64,000 nucleotides of DNA, from contig JAJNNY010000002.1 of assembly GCA_022453515.1 (NCBI GenBank), positions 248,001 through 312,000 of the forward strand, given 5' to 3'. The position numbers and the translations under genes are program-made. Position 1 is the first letter of the stretch. Each line of letters begins with the position of its first letter. Origin of the DNA: Astrocystis sublimbata. Taxonomy: Eukaryota; Ascomycota; Sordariomycetes; Xylariales; Xylariaceae. Positions 35,871-48,480 of the stretch are shown here, one piece after another. Below the pieces are notes generated by a model. That model made no database searches. It saw only the letters and a list, made by a program, of their open reading frames with translations, and was not told the DNA's origin.

Positions 35871-38800
35871 ACCATTCGGCACCACGTACAATGATAGCTA
35901 GACATATATGCTAGAGTACACTAATTCTGATATATCAACATAGCCCAATTTAAACGCATTTTTCATTTTCCTGACTCAAAACACAGTAGCCGAGCAGAGC
36001 CCCAGGCAGATAGATCTGCAGTTGGGTATAGATGCATTGGCTCGGAAACCAGGCTATTGGGACTAATACTTAGCGACTTGGGATCTGCGAACATGATGAA
36101 TATGTGATGGTTCGTGAAGCTGCTTGATGAGCCTGACTCGGTAAAGGCCGATAGTGCAATGTCACGCCTTCCGTATGCAGATCACTAATATTGGCTGTGT
36201 TCCTGACTAGATCCAACTGCTAGTTGCCACACGGGAGGATTGTAGCCCACGGTACTGTAAATGGGCGAGGTCAATCTTGCCTCAAACCAGACTTAAGGTT
36301 AAAGACGATGTACACAAATACCGCCACGAGCCGGCGTGTCTTGGTTGTTGCGCTAAGTCCACGTCGTCTTGACTCTCCTGAAATGCGCAGTAATCCCACT
36401 ACGATTTAAGCTCTTGGATTAGAACCGAGGTTATGAATTTATGGTATTCGGACCTGATCCATACTATAGTCTAGAATAACACTTGTTCGAATATTTTGGG
36501 GCAAACATAAACGCTACACGAAACAGGCAGCAAAACCCCTTACGGCTTGGTGTAGCGACCAAGCGAGGAAGAAATCCTGCATAGTCAAAGAGACTGTCAT
36601 AGGCTGTATGGAAGGGTGGTTACGAGATCGTCTATTACTTAGATTCTTATCACAGCCTCACAAGTTACGTGCTATACTTACACCACATGAATACCGTGTT
36701 ATTATCAAACGCTCGATACAGCTAATGTTGCTACAGCTGACGGAGCTCGAGAATGCTGTGCTTGCGAAATCCTTCCTCGATGCCCTGTCGTAGAGCATGT
36801 TCTAATGATAGGACAGAACGAGACACAAATTGCCGAGAGTGTTCATACGAAGAACAAAGCAAGGGTTTATGTTTACCTCGGTTCAATATTGCTGACATTC
36901 AGGTGCAAATATCACGTTCCTCGACAAAAAATAGATATTCAGCCCCCTGAAGCTACGATCTTAATAAGATTGATTTGTATTGACATCTTATGGTTAGAGA
37001 CGTAGATCCGTAGTTGCTTGTCACCTACTTGTATTGGTGCGCTAGAGATCCAGATCTTAATATGATGACTTGTGCTTGCAGGATGTCTATCATGACTCTG
37101 TCGCGTATGTCGCTGCACCGGAGGATGAAGAGTGGTAGTGTCGAAAGTGTGCCAAGGTGAAGGACAAGATTTGATTACTCCCTCACTTCAGCTTGCTCAA
37201 ACGATAATTATACCCCGTCGTCATGGTGGATTAGTGGTTGGCCACGGCACAATCGCCAATCAGCAAGGTATATCTCGAGTCACTCGCTCGAAACCAGAAG
37301 TTTATAACGCAACTGATGCTTGAAAAGCCGAGTCCGGCTGGAACCAAACGTTTGGTGACTGCACATAATAAAAAGGGGGCAGTATACATCCATCATTGTG
37401 CTCTATCGAATAGTAAGCAGGCGTACACGTGCGACTTAGGTGTAGGGCTCCATAAACTCTTTCATATGCGACTGGAGTTAACTCAAGTTCTGTGAGTACT
37501 TGGCCATGAGAGCGTCTACCTCACGTACCTAGTTTCTACTCCACGGGCCATGAGAATATAAAAGCTACAACGAGACAGAGCAGCTAGCTCAATTATAGGA
37601 TGGCCAATGTTCGTACAGACAACTCGGGGTTCACGTCAAGGAGCCGGTTAGCTAAGGTATGCGGCTGGTGGTGGTAAGATGCGAGTAGGTTTAATTGTTT
37701 GCTAGTTATTTGCAGATTGCGTATGTAGAGTACCTAACCACGCCGGACCTTGATATGAGAGGGGATCAATTGGTCCTGGTCCAAAATCGTCAACATCCTC
37801 CTTTCCATAACACCACAACACAGTGCCGGGATATTGCAATTGCAACAGAGCACTTACTAACTACGACTGCCAAACCATATGCATCGATATGATGGCCGAG
37901 GTGACACGACAGTCACTTGATATGCAATTAACACGATGCAAAGAAAATGAAATGCGCACGGTTAGGCGCTTGTGTCATGTCTCACCTGTCATGCCTCTGG
38001 GGATCGTACAGCAGATCATACTTAGTACCTAGTCAAGCAAGTCTCGACTAGACGCTGACGTGGTTATTGTTCCAGAATTCTTAATTATTCTAGATCCAGT
38101 GCAAGTGACCTGTCATTCGGGTACGTAGAACCGAAACCCAAAATCTCGTAAGTATTACGGGCAGTAGCTGAGATCATCATACTCGCTATCGTGTCAAAAC
38201 ATGCTCCACGATGCTAATTATGTATATTTACGTCTTGGGGAGCGTACTGGGCGACTGGCAGTTCTCAACAGGCGCCTAAAGGCGGACCCAGTTGTTGCAC
38301 AGCATGATCCACACACAGTACATGTATGAGGTGCAGATGCGGCTCCATTAGAAGATTTTCCAGAGATTATTCTTGATTGTTTGGGTGTGCTCGTTGGCGT
38401 CTTTCTGCCAACCACCTGGTTCCACGCAGAGATACTTATATAGCATAGTCGACTGCAGCCACCAACGCCACCTCTGTCACAAAGGGTCCTGTGCAGGGAT
38501 GACGATCAGCCATGCCAGCTAGTAGCCGCGCGCCACCCGTGCAGCATCCGTGCGCCATCGCACGATGGCTGGCTCGGCTGCCCGTATAGAACGCTATATT
38601 CATCGATTGGCGCATAGGCTACCTACATGTATGTGTACTCGTAGGTATATATATATACTAGCTAATGATCAGTTCATGTAGAGAAAATGCGTTTGAAATG
38701 CAGTCCAGTACGGATGTCGGGTCGAGAAAAGCAGAAGAGCAGAGCTGGAGAAAGGCTATATAGATGACTTGCCTTGCGCCCCTCTCCTTCTCCTGCCACT

Positions 38801-40613
38801 TAAGAATAGGCCATGCAGTCGAGGCACTTACCTAGGAGGCAGGTAGTATTGGACACTCGTAGATGAACCAGGAGCAGGAAAGGAGACTGCGAGTACACCC
38901 ACACGCTCGACGGCTTGGACGGCACCTCGGCAACCTACAGTAGTATAATCCCCTCCCTCGACGATCTCAAATGGACACGATTCCTTCATGGATCGCGCGA
39001 AGGAAGCTTCGCCTCGGTACCTACATGCACACGTACTTCGCGAGCTTCGCCCACATACACGTACATACATGAGATGCTTCCATTGTAACTTCAGGATGCT
39101 TCAGGCACTACAGGCCCATGAGAGGCTCGTTTCGGCTTGGTAGGTCGGTGGTCAGCCTCGCGACAGCCTGGCGAATTGACCCAACCGTAAATCCTGCCTT
39201 GAGAGTCGAGGAGAGATGTACTCGTATTCTTGGCGCCTCGAGTGCATCGGCACCTACATAGCGTACCTGCATGCGACAGGGGAGAGAAGTGAAGGACTGG
39301 AAGATGTGACTGGGCAAAATGACCAACTTTAGCATACATTAAAGAGGTGGATAGATGGCGAGGATGGGTAAGGTGGATAGGGGAGGTGGATAGAGCATGG
39401 AGCCGGCGATAAGAGTAAGATTGCGAATGGACCAATGCGGCTATGAACGGGGCACCGCGCGGGGCTGCAGAAGTGGTTCGACCAGGCGCAATTGCGTGGC
39501 GCTGTTCGCCAGCAGCCACTCACGATGGCCGCTGCAAGCCAAGCCAAGGGGCAGAACCGGGGGCACGGCATGGGAGGTCAGATCGCTAAGGTACGCCCCT
39601 GGGCCTGTGTCCGTGTTGGGGCTAGCGTTGGTGGGGGAAGAAACAGCACCGAGAGTCGACAGCCCCCGAAGCAGAAGAGGCACCTGCGAACACCTGCAAG
39701 ACAGAAACACCTGCAAAGACCTGGCCAATCAATCGGGAACCAACCCTCAATTAACCCAACCTCACCAACCACGGGCATCCACACACCACCCTCGACCACC
39801 CACACCATCCACACCATCCACACCACCCACGTCAGATCCCAGATCCTGACCCAGGTTTTAAGTTTCGACCAGGCCGTCTATTGGCTGCCATATCCCATCA
39901 GTTGGCTCTGAATTGGCCGACTGCAACGCTAGCGGTAGCATCGGTAGTATTGCTGCTGCTAGCCCCCCCCCTTTTTGGTCGACTGTGTCCAACTGCCTAT
40001 TAACCATAACCATGGTTGAGCGTTAAGCTCTTGCAGCTTGTTCCAGTGTCGAGTGTGCGCTTCCTCTCCTTTTCCGAGACTTCAAGCCGTCGTGTACGGA
40101 TGGTAGCGCAGGTGCCGAGTGCTCGGGTGTGGTGCTCATCTATTTGTCTCTGTCTCTGTCTCATTTCCCATCATTTCGTGGCCTTGCTGTTCCTGGACAG
40201 AACTGGACAGAATTGGACATTGGGTCCGACGCATCCCTTGGCTCGACGATAGTCCGTTGCCGAAGTAGACGATCACACTACCGGCGTACCAACACTGCCG
40301 GCTGCGTGCTATCTGCGTGCTATTTGCTCGTACTGCTTGGTACCTGCTGTACCTACCTACCTCTACACAGGGAGCCACAGCCGGAACAGGTACATGCGAT
40401 TCGCATTCCACACGTACGCACGCACGCGCAGAGAGGGCGCTTAGCACACGTACCTAACTTACTGTCCAGGTGCGCGGCGGTTAGATGCATACAGTGGGCA
40501 AGGGACACGGACACAGGCTGCGCTCGCAACCTTAGACTGCCCACACTACCGACTGAGACCAACCTACTACCGCCCTACCTACCGCCCTATCTGCTCCCGT
40601 CAGGAGACATCCA
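35871..40613. other. Gene-free region of 4.7 kb
   Basis: The longest gene-free tract. 36.0-38.4 kb is AT-rich with many short broken frames on the plus strand and looks like decayed sequence, but I cannot assign it to a transposon family. 38.8-40.6 kb is GC-richer with pyrimidine runs and CCACAC repeats and probably includes the promoter and long 5' leader of the coiled-coil gene. Confidence 0.5.
39780..39832. repeat. CACCATCCA/CCACCC pyrimidine-rich repeat
   Basis: Degenerate tandem CCACAC/CATCCA units (for example CACACCATCCACACCATC). In intergenic DNA about 0.8 kb upstream of the coiled-coil gene. Confidence 0.7.
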
Positions 40614-43600
40614 ATGTCTGCCAATATACCTGACACCGGTCACGCGGGTGCGTCAGATATACCAACTATTCCCAATATACCCTCCGAACAACCGCCCTCC
40701 ATGGACCACCCAGCCGGTCCCCATCAGCACCAGCACCGCCCGTCGCTGTCTGTTCTTTCCGAGACCTCGGATCTCTCGAGTCCCTTGGATCCTGCTTCCC
40801 CGTTCCCCCCCTTCCCGCCCTACGCAGAAGACAGGCCGCTGCCACTGGACAGGCGCACCTCGGCATCGACCATCTCGAGCTCCCGGAACACAAAGGGTCT
40901 TGTCCTCAACGCCCGCGTTTCCGGCCCCCCACCCCAGCCCATCAAGAGAAAGCCTTTGTCGTCGACGGCCTCGTCCATTGCCACGCGCTATTCGTCCGGC
41001 GAGCATCTGGCCACCGCCGCCGCGAGGACCCTGCAGCACCCGGAGCAGAGATACGACCGCTCCTTCTCCCTCGACAGCCCTACTGTCTACGAGTTCCCTC
41101 AGGCTCACGCCCAACCAGAGCCCGTGTCTCGGCCCCTTCCCGCCCGCTGGGAATCCACAACAAAGACCGCGTCAGGTGCCACGGACAGCGCACCATCGCC
41201 CCTCGACAAAGAGTGAGTCCATGTCTCATTTCCTACCTGTCTGCAATCCAGCGCGGCTTGGCCACGAACCCCGCGAACACCGCGATGCTAATCTATCCCA
41301 TCTTAACTAGGCAATCTCCCGAATTTCACCTGCCTTCTGTTTCTGCTTCGGCGAACAGCCATTCGGCTGCTGCAGCGGCGGAAGTCGAACGGGCCAGCCA
41401 CCCTGCCGCTCTCGAACAGATATCGATGCACTCGGAACAGCAGACGTTGTATGACGATCTATTGGCCCATGCAGGCGGAAATCCCTTGAATAATATCATC
41501 TTGGATGACTATGAGTCTGACTCGTCCCACAACACCGCTTCGCTCCCTCCAATCAATAATATGTCTCTACACGTCACGCGCAAGAATTTACCACAACACT
41601 TGACGCTCAAATCCGACGAAGCGTCCCTGAAACCGTCGCTAAACCGAACGGATAGCAACGAGATCAAGACACCTAATACAGACAAACCACTCCCTAAATC
41701 CCCGGGCTCCTCCAGGCTCGGTACCTTTTTTGGCTGGGCATCGTCGCCCACTACTGAGTCCTCAGAGAGAGGGTATTCTCCTCTCCCTTCACCTTTCAAT
41801 TTCTCCAAGTCCGGTAGCCAGGTCGATGCGTCCCCAATCACCACAGTTGGCCCACACTTATCGTACCAGGCCAGCAAGACGCAACTCGAGCTCAACACTC
41901 CCAGCTCACGAGAGTATTGCGAGTCGTACATGACCACACCCTACACTACGCAACCGGACCCTGCTCAGATCGACGAGATGGAAGATGAATTGAAGGCCAT
42001 CTCGGCCGAGTTGGCGGCCTCTATCCGCCGCGAGATGGACTTGGAAGACATGGTGGATAGGTTACAAGCAGATAAAGAAAATCCGACAGTCGCCGGAAAT
42101 AAGAGAACTAGTGATTACTTCTCCGACTCAGGGTACAGCTCGGCCAAGTTTAGCGAATATGACCAGTCTCGGGAAGAAATCGAGAAGATCCAACGAAGAT
42201 CAGAGCAAGAAAAAGCTCAGCTCAGACTCGAACTCACATCCAAGCTTCAAGATGAGCGGATAAGAAGACAACAGATGGATGAGCAAATTCGGGATTTGTC
42301 AACAAAGGCATCGCAGATTGATCTCAACACGGCCAGTGACGCTGATACCGGCGATCGTGTAAAGGAGCTTGAGGCGACTTGCGAAACGTTACGACGGAAG
42401 CTCGCCGAAGAACGACAGGTCAAGGATAACTTCGAAGACCTGTTTTCTGCGCTCAAAGGGGAGCTCCAGGATGCTGCCAATGAGCGAGACAACCTAAAGG
42501 ATGAGATCGTCCCACAACTCCGAGCCCGTGTCGAGGGTCTCGAGACCCAGGCTTCCGAGCTTGAGAAGATGACATACGAGTCGACTAAGATGCAGCAAGA
42601 ATTAAACAATCTGAGAAGCGAAAATTCCAACTTGAAACAATCCCAAATGGAAAGCATTTCGGAAGAAGGGGCGACGACAAGCGCACCGCTCTCTCGCTCC
42701 AACTCCGTCAGTGGAGCCGGTTCACGCTCGTCATTTAAGCTTCAGCGACCCCCATCCGGTCTTTCTAGATCGAAAACCGTAAAGACTTCAGAGTCTCGAG
42801 ATCAGCTCTCCGAACGACTCAAGGATGTCGAGGAACAGCGTGACGCCCTGCATCGTGCGCTCAAGAACTTGCTCGAAAGACAAGAACATCAGAATCGCGA
42901 GAATCAGAAGAAAATCCGTAACCTCGAGGCAGAACGTGATCATCTCTTGCTTTCTCCGCAAACGGCCGGGTTCCAGAGAGAGGTCGGCAACCTTCGGGCT
43001 GAGATCACCGTACTACGCCGCAGGGCCGAAGAGGCCTTGGAACAGAAGTGGCAGATCGAGAAAGGGCTGGCTAGTCTTAAGATGGATCTCGACAAAGCAG
43101 AGCAAGAAGTTCAGTATCTTCGACGACTTCTTGAGGATAAAGATATTCTTATCCCTCCAGCATTCGCGCGCTTGAGTAGCGGCAGCGACCCGTATGCCAC
43201 ACCTGTGACATCGGAATCTCTGATGGCTGCCTATCACGACCTTCAGAAGGCTTACGCCGACTCAGTGCAGCGCATTAAGAATTTGGAAGACGGCTCCATG
43301 AATGATGGGACGACTCAGACGGCTATGCAGAAGTTAGAGGTCGCCTTATCCTCGACGGTCTCAGAGCGTGATATTGCTCAGCACGAGGCTGAATCCTACA
43401 AGCAGCAACTTAGCTCTCTCAGGGCTGGCGAGCAGGCTTACCTTGCCTCAGAAAAGGCTCTGGCCGACGAGCTCCAAGAGTCAGCACGCCGGGTCGAAGA
43501 ACTAGCCATTCAGGTCCAACAGCAGCTTTCGACGAACCAGCAACTCCGTCATCGCATTGCGGATACTGTGGCGCGAGGGGATGCTAGCCAGAAGGCCAAC

Positions 43601-44113
43601 TCGGAGAAGATCACGTCTTTGCAGGCACATCTCCGCTTCCTGGAGGAGAAATTGGAAGCAGCGCAAGCGTCGTCAGAAGACAGAGTAGCTCGCCACGAAG
43701 AAGAGATGCTAGCCGTCAAGGACAGCCATAGCGCGCAGCTTACCAGGCTTCGTGGTGCTCTTCGCTCGCCACGCACCTTCCCTGCTAAATCTCCGCTTTC
43801 GCCCTTGTTCACGGCTCCGGGCGCGTTGTCGCCGCGCCTTGAGATTACGCGTTCTGGGCCGGCGATGACGGTGTCGGAGGAGACGCAGATTGATAACCTC
43901 AAGCTGCGTGTGGCCGAGTTGGAGAACGCGCTCATGGACGCCGATAGTGAAATGCAGCAGGTGGTTGGGCGCATGAGCACCGCCCAAATAGAAGTCCTCC
44001 AGCTGCAAGAGGAGCGTGAGGCTGCCATTTCCCAGACACGCAAACTCGAAAGGGCGCTGGAGGCGGAAAGAATCAAAGCCTTCGAGGGCAGGTTCAAGAG
44101 TCTCCAAGGGTGA
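40614..44113 (+). CDS. Large coiled-coil protein with disordered N-terminus
   Basis: Exons 40614-41212 and 41311-44113 (98-base intron, GTGAGT to TAG) give 1133 aa. Residues 1-410 are disordered, rich in Ser and Pro, with short motifs such as RLGTFFGWASSP. From about residue 413 (QIDEMEDELKAISAELAASI) long heptad coiled coils run to about 640. A Ser/Arg-rich hinge follows (SRSNSVSGAGSRSSFKLQRP), then coiled coil again from about 695 to 975. After a Pro-rich break (RSPRTFPAKSPLSPLFTAPG) a last coil ends the protein. Orthologues in related fungi are usually annotated only as coiled-coil or M-protein-repeat proteins. A scaffold role at septa, tips or the spindle pole is possible but cannot be read from the sequence. 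No enzymatic domain is seen. Confidence 0.9.
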
Positions 44114-46269
44114 CGAAGTCACGAACCAGACCCAACATGGACGGCGCACATTGCAACATAATTTAATCGGGCATTTACCAGCGTGGGATGGCGTCCTTCA
44201 GATTTTGGCTTATAACAAAAACGGTAACTCTGGATCAGTGCCCGGTGTTGGTGCATTCACCGACTGCTTGACGGTGCTTCACCGCTCTTCTTGTGTATTA
44301 TCTTGAAATCATGGCCGGAGTATTTTGTTCGGCTATGTATGCCTAATGTTTTACACCTTAGTATATTATTGTATCTATATCGGGGCTGGACACATGGACT
44401 TTGAAGGGGAGGATTCCAGCCTTGGACGAGAAGTTGGGGCGTCAATTGGACACTTTGAAGCAGCATAATATTAAGCAAAGATGAACATGGTTATACAACT
44501 TCCAAGTGCCTAGATTCATACCGAATCAGTTCTATGTGACGTATGAAGTACGAATATTTTAATCGGATTTCATTTTGTAACACATGTATGACTGGCTGCC
44601 TAAGTACACGACAAGAGTTAAGACACAGCTCCCGGCAACCGGGACTGGCCTTACTGTTCAGGTTAGGCAGTAAAAAACACGGCCGTCATGTCCTTTGTCC
44701 GCCAGGCAATATTACCTTAATATTTCCTGCGGTATTTCCTGCCTATGGCCTCAAGCTCTCAGTCAGCTGCAACGTTTCAGGAATAGTTGTTGCCTGGAGG
44801 GAGGCGGGACAGGGCAACCCCATAGGACTTCCCATTGCGCCCCATTGCGATCGTCTCGATGATCCAATACGAGTTCAATAAAGGGAGGAATGGCAAAACG
44901 GGTTGGTGTCGCGTGGGGGATCTAGACCAAGGAACTATTGTCTGCTATTATGTGGAAGATCGCCCTAACGAGGCACCGAGGGACAGCCAGGAGAGCGTCA
45001 TCTCCTTTCGAGTCAGCAATTGAGCTAGCGAGAAATACTTACATAACAAGGCACTTATAAAATTGACTGAAGAATCATGCTCGGCCACTCATTTGAGAAG
45101 GTCAGGGAACGTATTCATGCGTATTCGAAGGTACATAGGCGAGCATAGGTCGTAGGAACGCACTAATAGTCGCTTGCAAAAGCCACATCGTATGCTTGGT
45201 CTTGTGTGTCGAGTGTGTGTCCTGAGATGGACTGCTCACGAAGTGCTGCAGATCTTCCGTGCCGACGAGCCGATTGTGGACTCTGTGCACGGTAATGTAG
45301 CCATGTAGCCAATTGACTAGCTGGATCCGTCATGATTGCATAGCTCTTGAACTCTCTTTGGGAACAATGTTGGGTACTGGTGGATCAAATTCAGGGTGGC
45401 ATTGTGCAGAAGGTGGCGGCTGACGTCAGGTTTCTGACGCTGTCTCGCTCTCCTATTTATATCCAACCTTGGTAGTTCCAAGTTGGCACTGGCACGTACC
45501 CGCACAGGATACGCATAGTGAGTGAGTGGCCTACCATTTATCAAGGTACGGACGGTACTGTGGTAGGTGAAATGAAAGCGAAAACTATCATCCAAGGCCT
45601 ACTACATAGTAGTATTCTTCAACGACTGAGGATGCTCAAGGCGAATGAAAGTGTTGGGGTTGTCATGATCCACAATGTACTAGTGTGTAGGTACGAGTAG
45701 CTTAGGTACATGTAGCTTGTTGATCGAATTGGTAGAAGTTGTATTACAGCTGGAGGCCCAGAAGAGTTTACTGGAACTTGAAGCACGTCACACTTGCGAA
45801 CCGTCGTCATCTGAGCCAGTCCACAATGGAAAGCTCCACCCCAGATCGAACAAATCAGAGGGCCATGTTGCGGTTGCTCGTACCTGGGGCGCCGGAACAG
45901 GAATAGAAACAACAGACGCTGCCGTTGGCTAGCTTCCACTGCAGGACCAGATTGTGGCACAAGTTAGCAAGTAGTTGCGGCTGAGCACGGGGCAGCCTGC
46001 CGAAGTACTACTATAGTAGTAGGCAACAAGGAAACCACATCCAGACACGCCAGAACACGGGGGCATCGGGGATCGCCTCCTAACTGGTTTGAGACAGCTA
46101 ACAAATGGCTAACAAAAGCAAGCCTATATAATATAATCATCTGGTCCCTTGTGTGTGTGCATCGTGTCTTTGCAGTTGTTCATCCCACCTCAAAGACATC
46201 CACCTTGTAACCAACCCCTATCAACAAACAAAACAACACCGACCATCTCTTAACACCACATCAGCCAAG
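44114..46269. other. Gene-free region of 2.2 kb upstream of GPI protein gene
   Basis: No supported gene. The 3' end holds the promoter of the GPI-anchored protein gene, including a TATA box. Confidence 0.5.
46125..46136 (+). promoter_or_regulatory. Probable TATA box of GPI-anchored protein gene
   Basis: TATATAATATAA lies 134-145 bases upstream of the start codon, followed by pyrimidine-rich leader sequence. The spacing suits a fungal gene with a leader of about 80-110 bases, and a clear TATA box fits a strongly regulated gene. Confidence 0.6.
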
Positions 46270-46881
46270 ATGATGTTCACCACCAAAGCCCTCGTCTCCG
46301 CGACCCTGCTCGCCGGCTCCGCCATGGCCCAGACCAGCAGCGTCGGCGACGCGCAGTGCACGCGCTCCTACGCCTCGCTGCTCAAGGGCGCCCCGACGCC
46401 CGACGCCCAGCTCGCCAAGGCCCTGACGAGCTACGCGAGCCAGGCGGCGAGCAGCCTCAGCGGCAGCGACGCCACCGCCGTCACCAACCCGCTGGCCATC
46501 GCCACCCAGGTCTGCGACTTCTCCTCGGGCCTGCCCTCGTCGCTGCAGAGCGACTTCGACGCCTACGTGACCAAGGTCATCAGCTACGTCAGCGCCTCGA
46601 GCTCCGAGATCGACGCCGTCGTCACCAACTGCCTGGCCACCGGCAAGGAGGGCGAGGCCTACACCTCGGTCATCAACTCCTTCGCCGCCCACACCGGCCC
46701 CCTGTGCGATGCCTCGGGCGGCCCGGCCACCGGCACCACCCCGGCCCCCACCGGCTCTGCCACCGATGCCAACGGCGAGCCCACCAGCTCCCCGTCGCAG
46801 GGCGCTGCTGCCCTGCCCACGGCCGTCTACGGCGGTGTCGCCGCTGCTGCCGGCTTGCTCGGTGTTGTCGCCATGTTGTAG
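46270..46881 (+). CDS. GPI-anchored small secreted protein (infection-structure-type)
   Basis: Intronless, 203 aa from the ATG at 46270; a second ATG follows directly. A signal peptide (TTKALVSATLLAGSAMAQ) precedes a helical domain with four cysteines (DAQC, QVCDF, TNCLATG, PLCDAS). Then come a Pro/Thr/Ser/Gly linker (TGTTPAPTGSATDANG) and a C-terminal hydrophobic tail (AVYGGVAAAAGLLGVVAML), the pattern of a GPI attachment signal. Nearly every third codon position in the first 500 bases is G or C, far more biased than neighbouring genes, which points to high expression. Similar proteins in plant-associated ascomycetes are annotated as infection structure specific proteins; I infer this by resemblance only. 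The protein is probably a cell wall or plasma membrane surface component. Confidence 0.88.
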   Translation: MMFTTKALVSATLLAGSAMAQTSSVGDAQCTRSYASLLKGAPTPDAQLAKALTSYASQAASSLSGSDATAVTNPLAIATQVCDFSSGLPSSLQSDFDAYVTKVISYVSASSSEIDAVVTNCLATGKEGEAYTSVINSFAAHTGPLCDASGGPATGTTPAPTGSATDANGEPTSSPSQGAAALPTAVYGGVAAAAGLLGVVAML

Positions 46882-48183
46882 ATGTAGTGGAAGGACGCTA
46901 GCTAGCTACCTACCTACAAACAGACAGACAACATGGCCTGAGTGTGCGTATGAAGTACGGGACAGGAAATGTTTGTTGATGACATAATGTACGATACCTA
47001 AAGAAAACATGGAAAGCCAAGGGCTTTGAGAGCGTGTTCGAGGTATTGGTTCGCGAGATAAAATACCCAGGATAATTCGTAACAATTAATCATTTTTTCA
47101 AATTCAATGTCATGGTAGCCTTCGGGCATGTCGGGACGCGTCCGATGTATGTTCTGGTTGCAGTACTGGTCTGATACGAGGTGCCAAGCCCCAATCGCGT
47201 AACGTTTGAAACTACACATATAGTACCTACATGGCTGCAACGCACCCGCGGGCCACAGCCACCCCCATGTTAACTGCTGCTCTAGCCCCATCCCGAACCG
47301 AATTGTTTCTGGCCTGACTGCCGCGCTTTGGCTGGGGTGCAAGAGAGCCTCATTGGCAGGGTCCTGACACCGAATACAAACTCGACAACCAACCAACCAA
47401 CCCGTCCGTTGTGCTGCTCAGAAAAGTGTCGCCATTGCTAATCGCGGGTAGCATGTGCCGAAAAAGTAATCATGTCTGTTGTCGAGCGGCTTCGCGGTTT
47501 TATGGTAAAGTTGTTAAATCCGCCGCACCCTGCTCGCTTGGTAAGCTGGTCTAACCTCACCACCTTCTCAGCTTCCGGTTTGGTGACGTGGAGGATATCG
47601 TTTCTGCTATTCTAAGCCTACTAATATTTTATGCTGCTACAGTTGCGCAGTTGACAAATGCTAAATGATATCCTCTAATCAGTCTGCATGTCCCGGATTA
47701 TAAGAGCAGAAGTCACATAGGTCCCTCCGGTATTCCCGAAGCAAGTATGGTGATGATTGATTCATATATTGAGTGATTCGCTTACGCCTTTAAGGCGTGA
47801 GTCATGCTGCTGCAACTGCTGCCGCTCTTGTTGTGGAAGGAGTGACCTGGGTATCCCGCTGTAATAATGCTAGAGTCGAAAAAAACAAAAACAAAATGAC
47901 CTCTATATCCGTGAAGGTGTGAACCCTGATAAGTCTTCTATGAATGCTGATATTCCCGCTTCATCCCAAACGCCTATGCATGAATATCCCAAATGCATAA
48001 ATGCTCAATAGCCAGATAAAACCAGAACGCCGTGGCATGCAAATCGACCTCCGAGGTCTTCATTATGTTCGTGTCCCGAGATGAGTAGGGAAGGGAGGGC
48101 GAAGATCATGTTTCCGCTGCCCCACGTTGTCGTGTTTGGGGGTAGATGAGTGATAAGTGACTGTGAAGTAACGCATAATATGA
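46882..48183. other. Convergent intergenic region
   Basis: About 1.3 kb between the 3' ends of the GPI protein gene and the small membrane protein. An A-rich run (AAAAAAACAAAAACAAAA) is at about 47880-47896. No gene is supported. Confidence 0.5.
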
Positions 48184-48480
48184 TCATTCTCTCAAGTGAA
48201 CTTTGGGCAGTTCGTTGGATGTTTTGGATGCCCTTGGCGAGGATGCGACGGAAGCTCCTCTAGAGTCCTTCAGTATCGTCGAGTCACTTGCGGCCGAGTC
48301 TCGCGGCGACGGCCATTGCTGTTGCTTCTCGCTCATGGGCTCGGCGAAGCGGTTGGGGGCTATGCGGCGAGCAATGCTGGACCAGTATAGGGCCAATGTG
48401 AGGATGATTGCGAGAAAGCCGAGGACGGAAACAACGCTCGCAACAATGGCGACGATGAGGGTTTTTCCAAAGTCGGCCAT
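48184..48480 (-). CDS. Small single-span membrane protein, 98 aa
   Basis: Intact short frame on the minus strand. It opens with MADFGKTLIVAIVASVVSVL and continues the same helix (GFLAIILTLALYW), about 25-28 hydrophobic residues in all. This is followed by a basic stop (SSIARRIAPNRF) and a polar, Ser-rich tail (SDSTILKDSRGASVASSPR) probably facing the cytoplasm. The layout (short N-terminus, one helix, basic flank, phosphorylatable tail) is convincing for a real small membrane protein. I do not recognise the family. A 5' leader with pyrimidine runs (48530-48560) lies upstream. An additional upstream exon cannot be excluded. Confidence 0.6.
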   Translation of the reverse strand: MADFGKTLIVAIVASVVSVLGFLAIILTLALYWSSIARRIAPNRFAEPMSEKQQQWPSPRDSAASDSTILKDSRGASVASSPRASKTSNELPKVHLRE

